From Cladocopium goreaui (Eukaryota > Sar > Dinophyceae > Suessiales > Symbiodiniaceae), in contig CAMXCT020001731.1 of assembly GCA_947184155.2 (NCBI GenBank), forward strand, positions 62,001 through 126,000: a stretch of DNA of 64,000 bases. The letters run 5' to 3'. Shown here in pieces: positions 53,744-64,000 of this stretch. The number at the start of each line of letters is the position of its first letter. Within the stretch, counting starts at the first letter, position 1. A program made the translations under genes and the position numbers. The notes under the pieces were generated by a model that was not told where the DNA came from, made no database searches, and saw nothing but the letters and a program-made list of their open reading frames with translations.

Positions 53744-56553
53744 GCAGACCTTGCCAGCTCCATGTGTGGGAACAAAGCTGAAGGGCGGAGATTTCATTTG
53801 TGATTCCGTCGAATCGTTGGATGAGTGCAACGGCAAGTACACTACGACCGGTACCTTGACCCTGGAAAAGTGCTTTTTGGGTGCATTATTGGACTTTCAT
53901 AGGACTTTCATGATTTTTTTCACAGCTGTGTGCTTCAAATGTCGGAATGTGTTGTCACCTCTAGATCGCATGTTGTCAGAGGTTGTTTTGCAGTGTGTTC
54001 AAAGAAAGATCTGCAGTCATCTTTACTTTCAAACAGTCTCAAGTCCAAAGAAACACCAGAAACATCAGAAACGTCCGGCATCCGGCCTTCAGTGAAGTCA
54101 GATTCTGGTCTTTGACACATGCTGATTATTGTTTGATTGCTGATACATGTTGATTCTTTGAATTCTTTGAATTCTTTGAATTTGAGGTGAAGGTGAGTTC
54201 CTCCAATGTCAGATAAGTGGTCCCAACTGCCTGGCAGCGGGGCCCTTCTGCAAGGAATACCTGTCGGTGGAGTTGGAATATTTGTGCCGCACTGAGAGAA
54301 ATCAATGCCAAAAAACATCGAAAGTTGAAAATATTGAGATTTTCAACTCTAACATCATTGAAAACATCTAAAATCAATATTGAAATGGAAATCAACCATA
54401 AAATCCATTGAAATCCATTGAAATCCCCAAGTTTGGCGCCCCATGTCTCAGGATTGTGGGAGGCGGTGGAGGTGGTGGTTCCGGTGGAGGTGGTGCAGGT
54501 GGTCTCATCCAAGGGAAGGGGCTGAAGATGAAGGCCGGGCCCTCTGGGCAATGTAGGAAAAAAAACATCTAATTTATGGGGATAATGATGGATAAATAAT
54601 ATGGGACAGAGATATGGGGATATTTATGGGGATAAACTATATATATATAAATTCGATATATATATATATATGTGTGTATATGTAATTTATATATATATAA
54701 TGCTAGAAATATATACAGAAATATCTCATTTATATCGAATTAATGTATATCTGCTTGATATCCAGTGATGATATGGTTCCATCTAATGATGATATGGGCT
54801 TGATATGGTTAAAAAAACACGTTAACATAGGAACATGTTTAACAAATATCTAGAAATGAAATACTAAACATGTTTGATGTTGAATATCTCCTCGAAATAT
54901 CGAATGATGATACGTTTGTATGTTAAAGTCTTCAAGAAATGACGAAATTGCGTGGCCGGTTTTTCAAGTTTGAGCCATCCAGGCTGGTGATTCCCTGGTG
55001 GTGATCGTGGGTGGGGGCGGCTCCGGTGGTGGTGGCGGTTGGAAGAAAGCCAAGAGAAATCCTGGCAACGGCGGCATGTCGAAGTTGGGAAGCATCGAGG
55101 CACCGTCGAAGCCAACTGATCTTTCTTTCAGTGTGTTTCCAGGTAAAAATTAGAACAGCTATGATCAGTTTCCAATGGGCAACGGTACCAGATTGACTCC
55201 ACCAAAGTTGGATGAGTCGCATGTGCCACCCTAGAATTATGATGACCAGCCCATGTGTGGGTCCTAATAGCCTGATAGACCTGAGTTTTTTATCGAAATT
55301 TCAACAACTACTTGGGCATGGGTGCTTTCTCAAGTCTGAGCTTTCAGTATGTCTTTGTTTCTCTCCCTAGTCCCTACTTGGAATGAGGGCTCCATGAAAC
55401 TATGTGAAAAATGAACTCAAGCTTTGGAATGAGCTACCTGAAACCACGATTTGCGAAGCAAGTTCCTGCGCTAGGCATCTGGTGGTGGCCGGGGCGCTGG
55501 AGGCAAACGCTTCAAGAAGCCCGGCAGCAACGGCGGCTCCGGCGGTGGCGGTGGCTTTGACCATCCCAATGTGAAGAGGACGGCAGAAATTCGTCACAGA
55601 ATGCCGGCGCAGGGCAAGGGACCGTTGTTTCACAAAAATATTAGTGTAAACTAATTGTAAACCATGGGTACTCTGCACAATGCTCACCAAGTCTGGACGG
55701 CACAATGAGAATGAATGTATGGATGTACCCCAAGTCGCACAGTTGAGGTGTGTCTTGAAACGCTTGAAACGAAACACGGGCTACTCCATGAACTCCAGGA
55801 GCAGCGGAAAGAAGGGCCAGGGGAATGGTGGAGGCCGCAGCACCCGACGAAGCTACGGCGCAGGAGGCGGTGGTGGTGGCGCCGGCAAGGCACCTCGGTT
55901 TTTCCAGCCACAGTCCATTTCCACATTTCTTCCCGAATCATACCCTTCACAAAATTCCTTTTTAAAAAATGTTGGAAGATGATGAAAGATCTATGTATGA
56001 AAGATGTATGAAAATCATCAGAATTATGTTCACAGTTTGGCAAAGAAATGGCTTGGAACAGGAACTCTTTGAGCTGCGACATGCAGTGGGAGTTTCAATC
56101 CCTGAGGCTGGAAAGGACGCCAAAAAGAAACACTATGGTGGTGCAGGTGGTGATGGAATTCCTTCAGATATCACAGGTGAAACCAAGTGGTATGCTGGAG
56201 GTGGTGGTGGTGGAGTGAACAAAAATGGCAACAAAGAGCTGGAGAACGGCGGTGGTTTGGGCGGCCGTGGTGGTGGTGGTAAAGGCAGTTCCTGGGCGAG
56301 CGAAGTGAAACATGGCGCGGCAAGCTTCACAGGGACTGACGGAGAAGACAACACAGGTGGCGGTGGAGGAGGCACCGACCCCGAATGCCGTGTGGGCGGT
56401 GTTGGAGGCTCTGGCTTAGTGGTGGTGCGGTACCCGTCTCCTGTGCCCCTGATGGTGGGTGGTTCCATCACCTCCAAGGGTGGCTATCAGATCCACTCCT
56501 TCCAAAATGTGGGAACCTCCAAGTTGGAATACGATCCAGGCCAGGCCAGCTGA
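53744..56553 (+). CDS. Glycine-rich repeat protein, module A
   Basis: Exons encode Cys-rich N-terminal pieces (53744 to about 53873, with GGDFICDSVESLDECNGKY; about 54205-54300, with CLAAGPFCKEYLSVELEYLC), then glycine-rich blocks at 54452-54552, 54975-55120, about 55474-55610 and about 55795-55925. The final exon, about 56105-56553, holds GGDGIPSDITG, a poly-Gly run, TGGGGGGTDPEC, GGSGLVVVRY and a C-terminal GGYQIHSF segment before the TGA. The GGSGxVVVRY ending is that of the glycine-rich domain of phage tail-fibre-type and some cell-surface proteins. It is probably secreted or surface-exposed, although no signal peptide was identified. Antisense Pro-rich frames here are shadows. Confidence 0.75.
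54640..54700. repeat. TA microsatellite in glycine-rich gene
   Basis: TA repeats in an intron. Two related tracts lie at 56836-56866 (TA/CATA) and 56866-56895 ((TTTA)n) between exons of module B, and a 10-base repeat (ttctttgaat) at 54155-54184. Confidence 0.85.
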
Positions 56554-56641
56554 ATTTTTCAATATCTAGCATGAACAGAGGAATCAGCACATGCCATACC
56601 TTTTACCCAACATGGCATCAGTTTTTGGTGGAGGTCTGAAG

Positions 56642-56862
56642 GCCCTTGAGCTCCAGTACCTGGTTGTGGCCGGTGGTGGTGGCGCCGGTGGCGGTGGCGG
56701 CGGAGGAGGTGGAGTGCTGCAAGGCGTTGTGACGATCAAAAAAGGCGAAACATGGAAAGTGAAGGTCGGAAAAGGTGGTGACGCCGGGCAAGGAGACCAG
56801 ATCTGAGAGCATGCTTTGATACCAATATCATACGTACATATATATACATACATATATATAAT

Positions 56863-56894
<32 letters not shown>

Positions 56895-58847
56895 GTCATT
56901 CATTCATTTATTTATATGTGAAGCTGAGGTCACTTTGGGTTCTATGACATTTAGACTTTAGCAATGACTTTTTGGGGAGGCAACTGTTCAATCAATTCCA
57001 ATGCCTGTGAAAAGTTAAACATGCAAACTCAGGAGGACAGAAACCGGCCAACAACAAGAGGAAGAGGCGGGAAACAGCTGGAGAGAAGAGAGCTTTAAAA
57101 TCTGTTTTGCCGAATGAGGATTTAAGGAAGCTTCATCAGATTTTTTGAAAGACTTTGATAAATTGATAGAATCTGACGAATTTGATGCGCATGGCGAGGT
57201 CCACGAAAGGCGGCAAGTCCCGGCTCGGTCCGTTGGTTGCGGTTGGTGGTGGCCGTGGTGCTGACAGATCTAAAAGTCCAGGAGCTTGAAGTCATGCCCG
57301 AAGGAAGTATGCAAAAACATCAAATCCTTTTTTAAATCGTGAAATGGTCATTGAAATAGATATTGATGAGTTGAAGGAATAGTCAGGGAATAGTCTGATG
57401 AAATCCAAACCCAGCCCCTGAGTTTTTTCGAAATCACGGCATGGAATTCCTTGCCGCAGGAAGTGGAGGTTCTGGTGGTGGTGGACGTTGGGATCAGATT
57501 AAGAGAAATCCCGGATTTGCCGAGCCAGGACAAGGACATCCCGGAGGCGGGGACAAGGCGACAGAATTTCGATTTTGATCTATCGTTGATCCCACACATG
57601 GTACATGATGGTACATGGTGCAGTTAGTATTACTACTGAGTTACTAATGACTGGCAGTCATTTTCTTCAAAAAAAAACGTGGGACCCACATATCACATCT
57701 TCGTCGCCGAGTATTTGCATCGAACCCTCACTTATTTTTGCAGTAGCCTCTATCAATCTTCATCAATCTATAGTATCTATATGATATATGTATCATTATG
57801 TATCATTATGTATCATTATGTATCTATAGTCTATCTAATTTATATATTTTGTGGTAGAACCACGTGCGGCTATGTCAGGTATCTCCAGCAGAAGCAGCTG
57901 GGGAGGCAGTGCAGGTGGCGGAGGAGCTGGTGCTGCCGGGAAATGCTCCCGAGGCAAACATCGTGGTGGCCACGGCGGTGACGGGATCCCCTCAGACATC
58001 ACCGGCAAGATGAAGTGGTACGGTGGAGGTGGTGGCGGAGGAGTCAATTACAATGGCAACAAGAACTTGAAGGATGGAGGAGGGAAAGGTTGCGTGGCAT
58101 GATGGGTGTAGGATGGTATAGGATGCGATGTCAAAGTGTTCTTGAAAAAATATGTCAAGAGAATTCGTTCTTTTTTTTGGTGCTTTGGTATTTGAAAAAT
58201 CTCAAGGCAGCGCACCCAGGTGGCAAAGGTGGCGGTGGCGGCGGATCCAGCTTTGGTTCGAAACGAAGTTCCAACACCAAGAAGTTCACCGGCAGCAACG
58301 GCAAGAAAAACACCGGTGGTGGAGGCCAACTGGAACTGGAACTGGAACTGGATGGAATTGTTCTGCCCCTTTTGAAAAACACTGCTGGAAAATCGCAGAT
58401 GAAATTGAAAGATATAGAAAGTGTATATATATATAGAAAGTATATGGAAGTATGATGCTTATGTTTTCATTCTTGGGAAGTTTTTCCACCACTCTGTGAG
58501 GTGGCGGCACTGATCCAAATTGCAAGCGAGCTGGAAGCGGTGGCTCTGGCATCGTTGTGGTGCGCTACAAGAGTGACGTGGCCCTGCTTCAAGGAGGTTC
58601 TGTCAAAGTCGTGAACGGAGCCTTGGCACAACCGGTTTTCGCAGGGGTTCAAGTGAGATACGTTCAAGAAAATGAGGGCACCAAAAATGAAGACCAATGT
58701 GTCAAGAAATCATGAAATAGCTGGAGTTTGCAGCACTATGTAGCACTTTTCTTCCCTACAACCGATTTGCAGAAATCTCTTCGCGTTGCTCAAGGAGAGC
58801 AGATTCACACCTTCACGGAGGGCACAGAGACACTGAAGTTTGCTTGA
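56642..58847 (+). CDS. Glycine-rich repeat protein, module B (paralogue of module A)
   Basis: Exons: 56642 to about 56795 (LELQYLVVAGGGG and KKGETWKVKVGKGG), 57199-57257, 57460 to about 57570 (GSGGSGGGGRWDQIKRNPG), about 57876-58087 (GGDGIPSDITG, VNYNGNKNL), about 58210-58325 (GKKNTGGGG), about 58501-58650 (GGSGIVVVRYKSDVALLQGG) and about 58771-58847 (IHTFTEGTETLKFA, TGA). The order of blocks mirrors module A exactly. It could be a tandem duplicate gene, or the second half of one gene if the stop of A is spliced out. The YLVVAGGGG start suits either reading. Confidence 0.72.
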
Positions 58848-59211
58848 GCTGGCGAGCAGCCAGAACTAAAGGTTGACATAGCGATCGGGTTGGCACATGG
58901 AAGTCATGGTAGGCTGTTGCTGCCTTGTTTCACAATAGACGACCTGCAGTGATGGCAGTACAAAATGTGGATCCACAATTTAGCGCATTTGCTGCAGAGA
59001 GCAGAACTGCAAGTTGCAACCAAAACATTTCGGAACTGAAAGTAGTGCTGTTTATGCAACTTGGATCACAGCTGGTAGTTTGTTGCTGTAGCGTCGCTAA
59101 ACATGGCGGCTTTGGGGATTTGGAGGCCAGAAATTGGAGATATCTCAAGGGTGTCACAAACCTTTTTCACCCTTTCAAAATCCTTTCGTTTGTTTTTTTT
59201 TGTGTCACAAG

Positions 59212-62200
59212 ATGTCGTCCCACGTGAGGCGTCCGCTGCAAGCTTTGCACAGGCGGCTGACCACAGTAAGCCCGGCCCGAAGTCTGACCTTGAGGGGCTG
59301 AGTTCAGAATGTCATGATATCATGATGTCATGGTTTATTGTACGGTTTATTATTGTTTACCGGCCAAGAAAAGGCTGAAATCTATTTAGCAGATTTTGGC
59401 AGGTCTTGGAGTTTTGATCCGGACCCCGGACCCATCTCAAAGTGTTGAATTTTGCAGCAATATTTAAGCTGAGGCCGAAATGATAGTTTCCTCTCGCGCT
59501 TGGAAGAGGCACACTAAACTTAGCCTAGTTGTGTTGTCAACGCTGAAACTTCAACGCCAATCAGCTTGTCAAATGCCAATCGCTTTTGTCACCCAGATTT
59601 GCAGAGAGTCTTCTCAAATCTTTTCAAGGTGTTCCTCGTTTGATTTCGGACTTTTCAGACTTTTCCTCTGAGGAAACATAGGAAACTCATGGAAAGTCTA
59701 CAGAATTGACAGGAGCTTCAAGGCATGCGCACAGCTGGCACCTTCAAGGTGGAGCGCGTGCTGGAATCTCCACAGAGTGGGGCTGTCACCGTAGCTGGCG
59801 GGTCCGGATGCCAAGGAATGCCAAGGGATGCCAAGTACTTGGTGATTTTAAGGGTTAAGGGTTATAGTGCCATGCGGATGGCATGAAAACATTCTCAAGC
59901 AGACATAAACAGTCAGACTCGAGTGACTCGGACCTGATCAATGCTAATTGTGATGTGCCAAGAAAAAAAATGAGCCAAAAAAAGTGAAATTTGATAAGTT
60001 TTGATGGAATATGGCATATGTATGCCTGGAATGTATGCAAAATGTGTATCAGTTTCTTGGATTTTAGTGGCTGCCAGGTCCAAGCCGGTGCTCAACTTTT
60101 GCGCCAACAACTACTTGGGCCTCTCAAGTCATCCTGCGTTGGTGCAGGCATCAGAAGTTGTGCTGAAATTTGTCAGTCACGATAGACATGTGTACATATT
60201 ACATACATAAAGACGTATAATTATATATATATATACGCATTATAATGGTAATATGTCAAGTTATATACCCTCGTTGTACATATACTACCCGCTTTGTACA
60301 TATGCTAAAGGATAGGTTGTGTGTGTATACATTTTGTATTGATGAGCAATTTATCCCAAGCGACCGTTGGTTACCTGGTTGTATCTCCACAGTTTCATGG
60401 CGCATCAAGGTTCGAATGGTTGCTTCCTATAACCGGGACCTAATCAAATCTAATCAACCTCTTGAGTTTTTTGGGATATGTCTATTGAACCTTCCTTTAT
60501 CACCAGCCATTTCTTATGTGATCAGTCTTTCGAGCAATTCACCTGTGATGTGTGGCCGCTTGTCGCAGCCAGGCTGCGCAAGAGACTTTGAGTTCCCATG
60601 GTTTTGGACTCTCTTCGGTTCGATTTATTTGTGGGACTCAGGACGAGGGATAGAACGATCGTTTTTGACTGTGGAGCTGCAAGCTTGAACATTCTTTGAG
60701 CATATGTGGAGGACGTCCACAAGAAATTGGAGGCCAGTTGACGCATACGACAAACCAGTTGATACCATCTGTTCAGCTTGACGTGTCACAGGCTGCAATC
60801 AGCGAGTTCCATGGCACAGAGGATACGATTCTCTTTCCATCCTGCTTCGATGCCAATGCAGGTCTCTTTGAGGTGGGCACAATATTCTTGAGACACTTTC
60901 AGGATCAAAGCGGTGACAAAAACAATAGTTGTCAAAGATGGAAACAATGCAAAGATAGACTTCTGAACAACAGATTTAAGGCTATGTCCAAGGTCTACAG
61001 GCTCCAAACGATTTTAATTGTCAATACTTCAATGTCAAAATAGACGGCTTGGTTTTGTGTGCAACTTTGCTTGGCATGAAGCGCAGAGGAAGTCAGCAGA
61101 TAATGTCACAAGGAGCCCTGAAGAAGCTCAAGACTGGAACGCTTTGCATGGCATGGCGGATCATCACGGATCATCCATTTCAGCTTCACACCTCAGATCC
61201 ATTTCGCATCCATTTGCAGGCATGCCTTGGTCCAGAGGATGCGGTTATTTCAGACGCGTCGCATGGCTGTCGCACAGAATCTTGTGTTAGACAGTGATAG
61301 TGACGCACCCTGAAACACACAGGGTGACAGTGAGATGCTGAAGTCCAAACAATTGGCATGTCGAAGAAATGTGGCATCACTGCTTGGAATGCAGGGGCTC
61401 AAGAGATTACTACGGAAATCAAGACCACAGATTTGTGTCATTGAATTATTTCATACAGATAAAAGGACACAGCGTACAGTTTCCGTTGCCGCAAAGGTTG
61501 AATCACGCCTCCATCATTGATGGCATTAGATTATGCAAAGCACAGCGCCACAGGCGCAGAGACTGCATTGACAAACCTGAAATGTCGATTTTTTGCGCAT
61601 TGAAACGTAGTGCCAGGATTATCTCGGCAGATTCAGATAGGAGGAGAGAAGAAGCGGTCTAATTAGATGATAAAAACTGGCCGGGAGACTGCATGCCTTT
61701 TGAAGACGAAGCCCATCAGATTTAGCTGCTGCTGGCTGCCAAGACCAGGTTGACATGCGATTCTGTTCCGGCAGGTACAACCACATGGACATGGCACACC
61801 TCGAAGAAATTTTGAAGGAGTGTGTTGCCAAAGGGACCCGTCAGCGTATGATTGTGACTGACGGAGTGATGCACTCAGAATGTCCAAAACTTTGAGTTCC
61901 AAAAATCGGCTCAACAGGCTCAACAGGCTCAACATTTTAACGTTGCACAGCATCCACACAGCATCCTGAGGTCTTTTCCATGGATGGCGACATTGCACCG
62001 CTCCGTGAAGCTCTCAGGGATGGTTTTACGGTTTTATGCCAGGAGAGCTGAAGGTAGGAAAGAGACTGCAGAGACTGCGGCCATAACAATCATAACAGTT
62101 CAATGGATTGAGTGCGGGTTGCTGGTGCTTTGCCTGTTGATGCCTGTTGATGTTGAGGTTATGTATTTGTTCTCCAAAATGTTTGGAAATGAGGTGAAAT

Positions 62201-62453
62201 CTGCGACCTTGCAGACAAGTACGAGGCACAAGTCTTTGTGGATGAGTGCCAGAGCCTTAGGATGAGAATCCGTCAGAAATCAGTAGAGCATCAAGACGAA
62301 TATATCATTGATAGCAAAACCCCAAGAATGTACAAGGTCCAGCTCCATCTCATTTCGTCCAACTGCATGGACCGGTGCCTTCCTGACAATTCATTGAATT
62401 TGCCAGGGGTTGCAAAGCCATTTGCGGCCTAGGCCATGCCACCGGCTTTCTAG
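59212..62453 (+). CDS. GCAT: Glycine C-acetyltransferase (2-amino-3-ketobutyrate CoA ligase), partial
   Basis: This PLP enzyme makes 2-amino-3-ketobutyrate from glycine and acetyl-CoA, or cleaves it in threonine breakdown. Exons: 59212-59265 (MSSHVRRPLQALHRRLTT, Arg-rich like a mitochondrial presequence), 59713-59801 (GTFKVERVLESPQ), 60078-60153 (VLNFCANNYLGLSSHP), 60573-60641 (SSVRFICGTQ), 60712-60732 (7 codons), 60792-60872 (FHGTEDTILFPSCFDANAG), 61220-61257, 61497-61553 (LNHASIIDGIRLC), 61775-61865, 61971-62004 (VFSMDGD), 62194-62247 (CDLADKYEAQVFVDEC) and 62433-62453 (HATGFLG). All phases join, with GT, GC and GA donors. The catalytic-Lys (LGKA) and C-terminal exons were not found and should lie beyond the window or in exons I missed. 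Confidence 0.93.
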
Positions 62454-64000
62454 GCCTGAGCCTCAGCAGGGAAGGCTTTGAGAGTAAGCAAGACCTTTCC
62501 GTTTTCTCGTGATTGCTGCTTTTGCTTCACAATTTGGCAGACACTATGGTGTTTTGTGCTCAGGCATTGAAAGTCCATTTCGTGATTAAAGCAGTGCACA
62601 CAATTGAAATAGAGATATCTTAGAATCTCAGATCTTTATGGGAAATCATGGACAGCCAGATTTCCATCAACAATGCCATCGTACGACAAGTCACTAACCC
62701 GACTCATCCTGACATATCCCCCAAAGCAATGGGAATGTGGTGGGAGATCCGGCCCCAGAGCCGGGATCGCCATGAGCGCACCTTGGGTGAGAGACTGGCT
62801 GATAGCAACTTGGAAAGCTATAAATGTTGTTGTGACAGATTGTAAGTGGGACAACAAAAAGCTCGTTTCCTGAAATGCTGCGATATTAAGCTTTAGCTCA
62901 AACTCAAGATATGATGTTAGAAGAAGTTGGAGTATGGATTTTGCAGAGGTTGCTCATAAGTCTTGCAGTTGGATTTGATCGTCAGGCATTGCAGGATTCG
63001 TCGTTGGCGCTGGACTGGGTACCACTGCAGGAACAATCAGTTTGCTCGGCTACAAGCCAGAGTTCAGGACAGCAATTTGGGAGACAAAAAGCAATCAGAT
63101 CCTCTAACGAATGAGGACTAGAGAGAGACAAAGGCTGCAGAACAAAAACATCTTGGCCTAGCAGGAAAGAAAGACCAGCACTATCCAGTGAACAGAAAAT
63201 CAAACAGAAGTGCTTCGGAGAGGAATCACAAGCTTAAGCATACTTGACGCAGGATGAGAGAAGCACAGCGCATTGTCCCAAAAGCGGCACTGGTTCTTGG
63301 TTCGGCTTTGGCAGTGGCGCAAGTGGCGCTTGGCTCTCAGCAAACCTCAGAGCTTTGTGCAGTTTCTGTGGATGTTTGTGGCTGTGCAGCGGACTTGGAG
63401 TAGAAAAAGTTGTGCATTTTGAAGGTTGTTTCAAGTTGTTTCTATTCGGTGTCTCCGCTCTGTTCGCCTTGGGTTTTTCCTCGTGAGGTTTCTGAAGGAA
63501 GGTTTGTACTTTGGTGCATGGCAAACACAGCTGGAACAGTTTCTCAAGTCCATCTCTCAGCTCCCAAGCCCTTCAAGTAGATGTGCCTCAAATCAAAGAG
63601 TCCAAGTGTGAACGAGATTTCTTCGGGCAGAGCAGGTAATGCTGGCAGTGAAGACACGTTTCGAGAGTATTCATCATTTGTAGGTAAGATCTTCAGGGCC
63701 AGATGAGAACGGTACAATTTGGAAGTTCAGCTTTGCACCAGTTTTTGGCTACATGGGAAACACATGAAGCAGATGGCTGAAGCCGGGTCCGCTTCATTGA
63801 AAACAGACAGATACAAAAGTTAAAAGGCAACGTATAGATTTCAGAACACGTGTGACAGAAGGTGTGTGAATGAACTTTGTTTTTTGTCACTGAAGCAAGT
63901 TTCGGTGTGTTTTGATTTTTGTTCAGTCTGAGGTGACCTTGAAGTCCTTGATGCCATGACTGCAATTGTTTTCCCATTGTTTTCCACCGGGGCAAAATGC
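62454..64000. other. Probable long intron of the GCAT gene, no exon assigned
   Basis: The next expected part of the enzyme (the GRG and LGKALGG region) was not found. A + segment at about 62986-63105 reads GFVVGAGLGTTAGTISLLGY and then a stop; it looks exon-like but does not match this enzyme. Other frames are short. Confidence 0.4.

Noticed and set aside
56133..56477. Proline-rich - strand frames opposite the glycine-rich exons
   Set aside because: They are the antisense of poly-Gly codons; the + strand has matched repeated domains and splice borders.
62986..63105. Exon-like segment as part of glycine C-acetyltransferase
   Set aside because: It ends in a stop and does not match the LGKALGG region or the C-terminal part of the enzyme.

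Overview
The window reads as nuclear DNA of a dinoflagellate, most like a symbiodiniacean. The grounds are: small exons in long introns rich in AT microsatellites; introns that start with GC about as often as GT and sometimes with GA, nearly all ending AG before a G; every recognisable gene on the + strand; and Ty1/copia-type retroelement proteins of the kind common in these genomes. No rRNA, tRNA or CRISPR was seen.

Layout: a 94-bp tandem repeat (1-400); the 5' exons of an ABC transporter (about 1062-4201); a 19,363-bp LTR retrotransposon (4489-23851) inside one intron of that gene; the rest of the ABC gene (23928-33157); a probable glycosyltransferase (about 33.9-36.3 kb); several unrecognised multi-exon genes (36.8-48.8 kb); a pirin-like gene (to 51706); two tandem glycine-rich protein modules (53.7-58.8 kb); and a mitochondrial-type glycine C-acetyltransferase (59212 to beyond 62453).

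The standout is the retrotransposon. It has two 234-bp LTRs that are identical by eye, TG...CA ends, a TATAT repeat on both sides, a purine tract and a copia-order pol (protease, integrase, RT, RNase H). About 10 kb of further coding sequence follows RNase H. That block contains a cytosine-methyltransferase-like segment, zinc-binding modules and a domain that resembles the Tpt1/KptA NAD-dependent RNA 2'-phosphotransferase. Both LTRs also carry a 12-base match to the 3' end of the dinoflagellate spliced leader. The reading frame changes seven times across the element although the LTRs are identical, so this copy is either very young with indels, or the sequence contains errors.

The host genes look unrelated in pathway: membrane transport, glycosylation, a cupin oxidase-like protein, a secreted or surface glycine-rich protein, and threonine/glycine metabolism. 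They share direction and dense packing. Exon borders were chosen by hand from reading frame, protein family order and splice sites; they are predictions.
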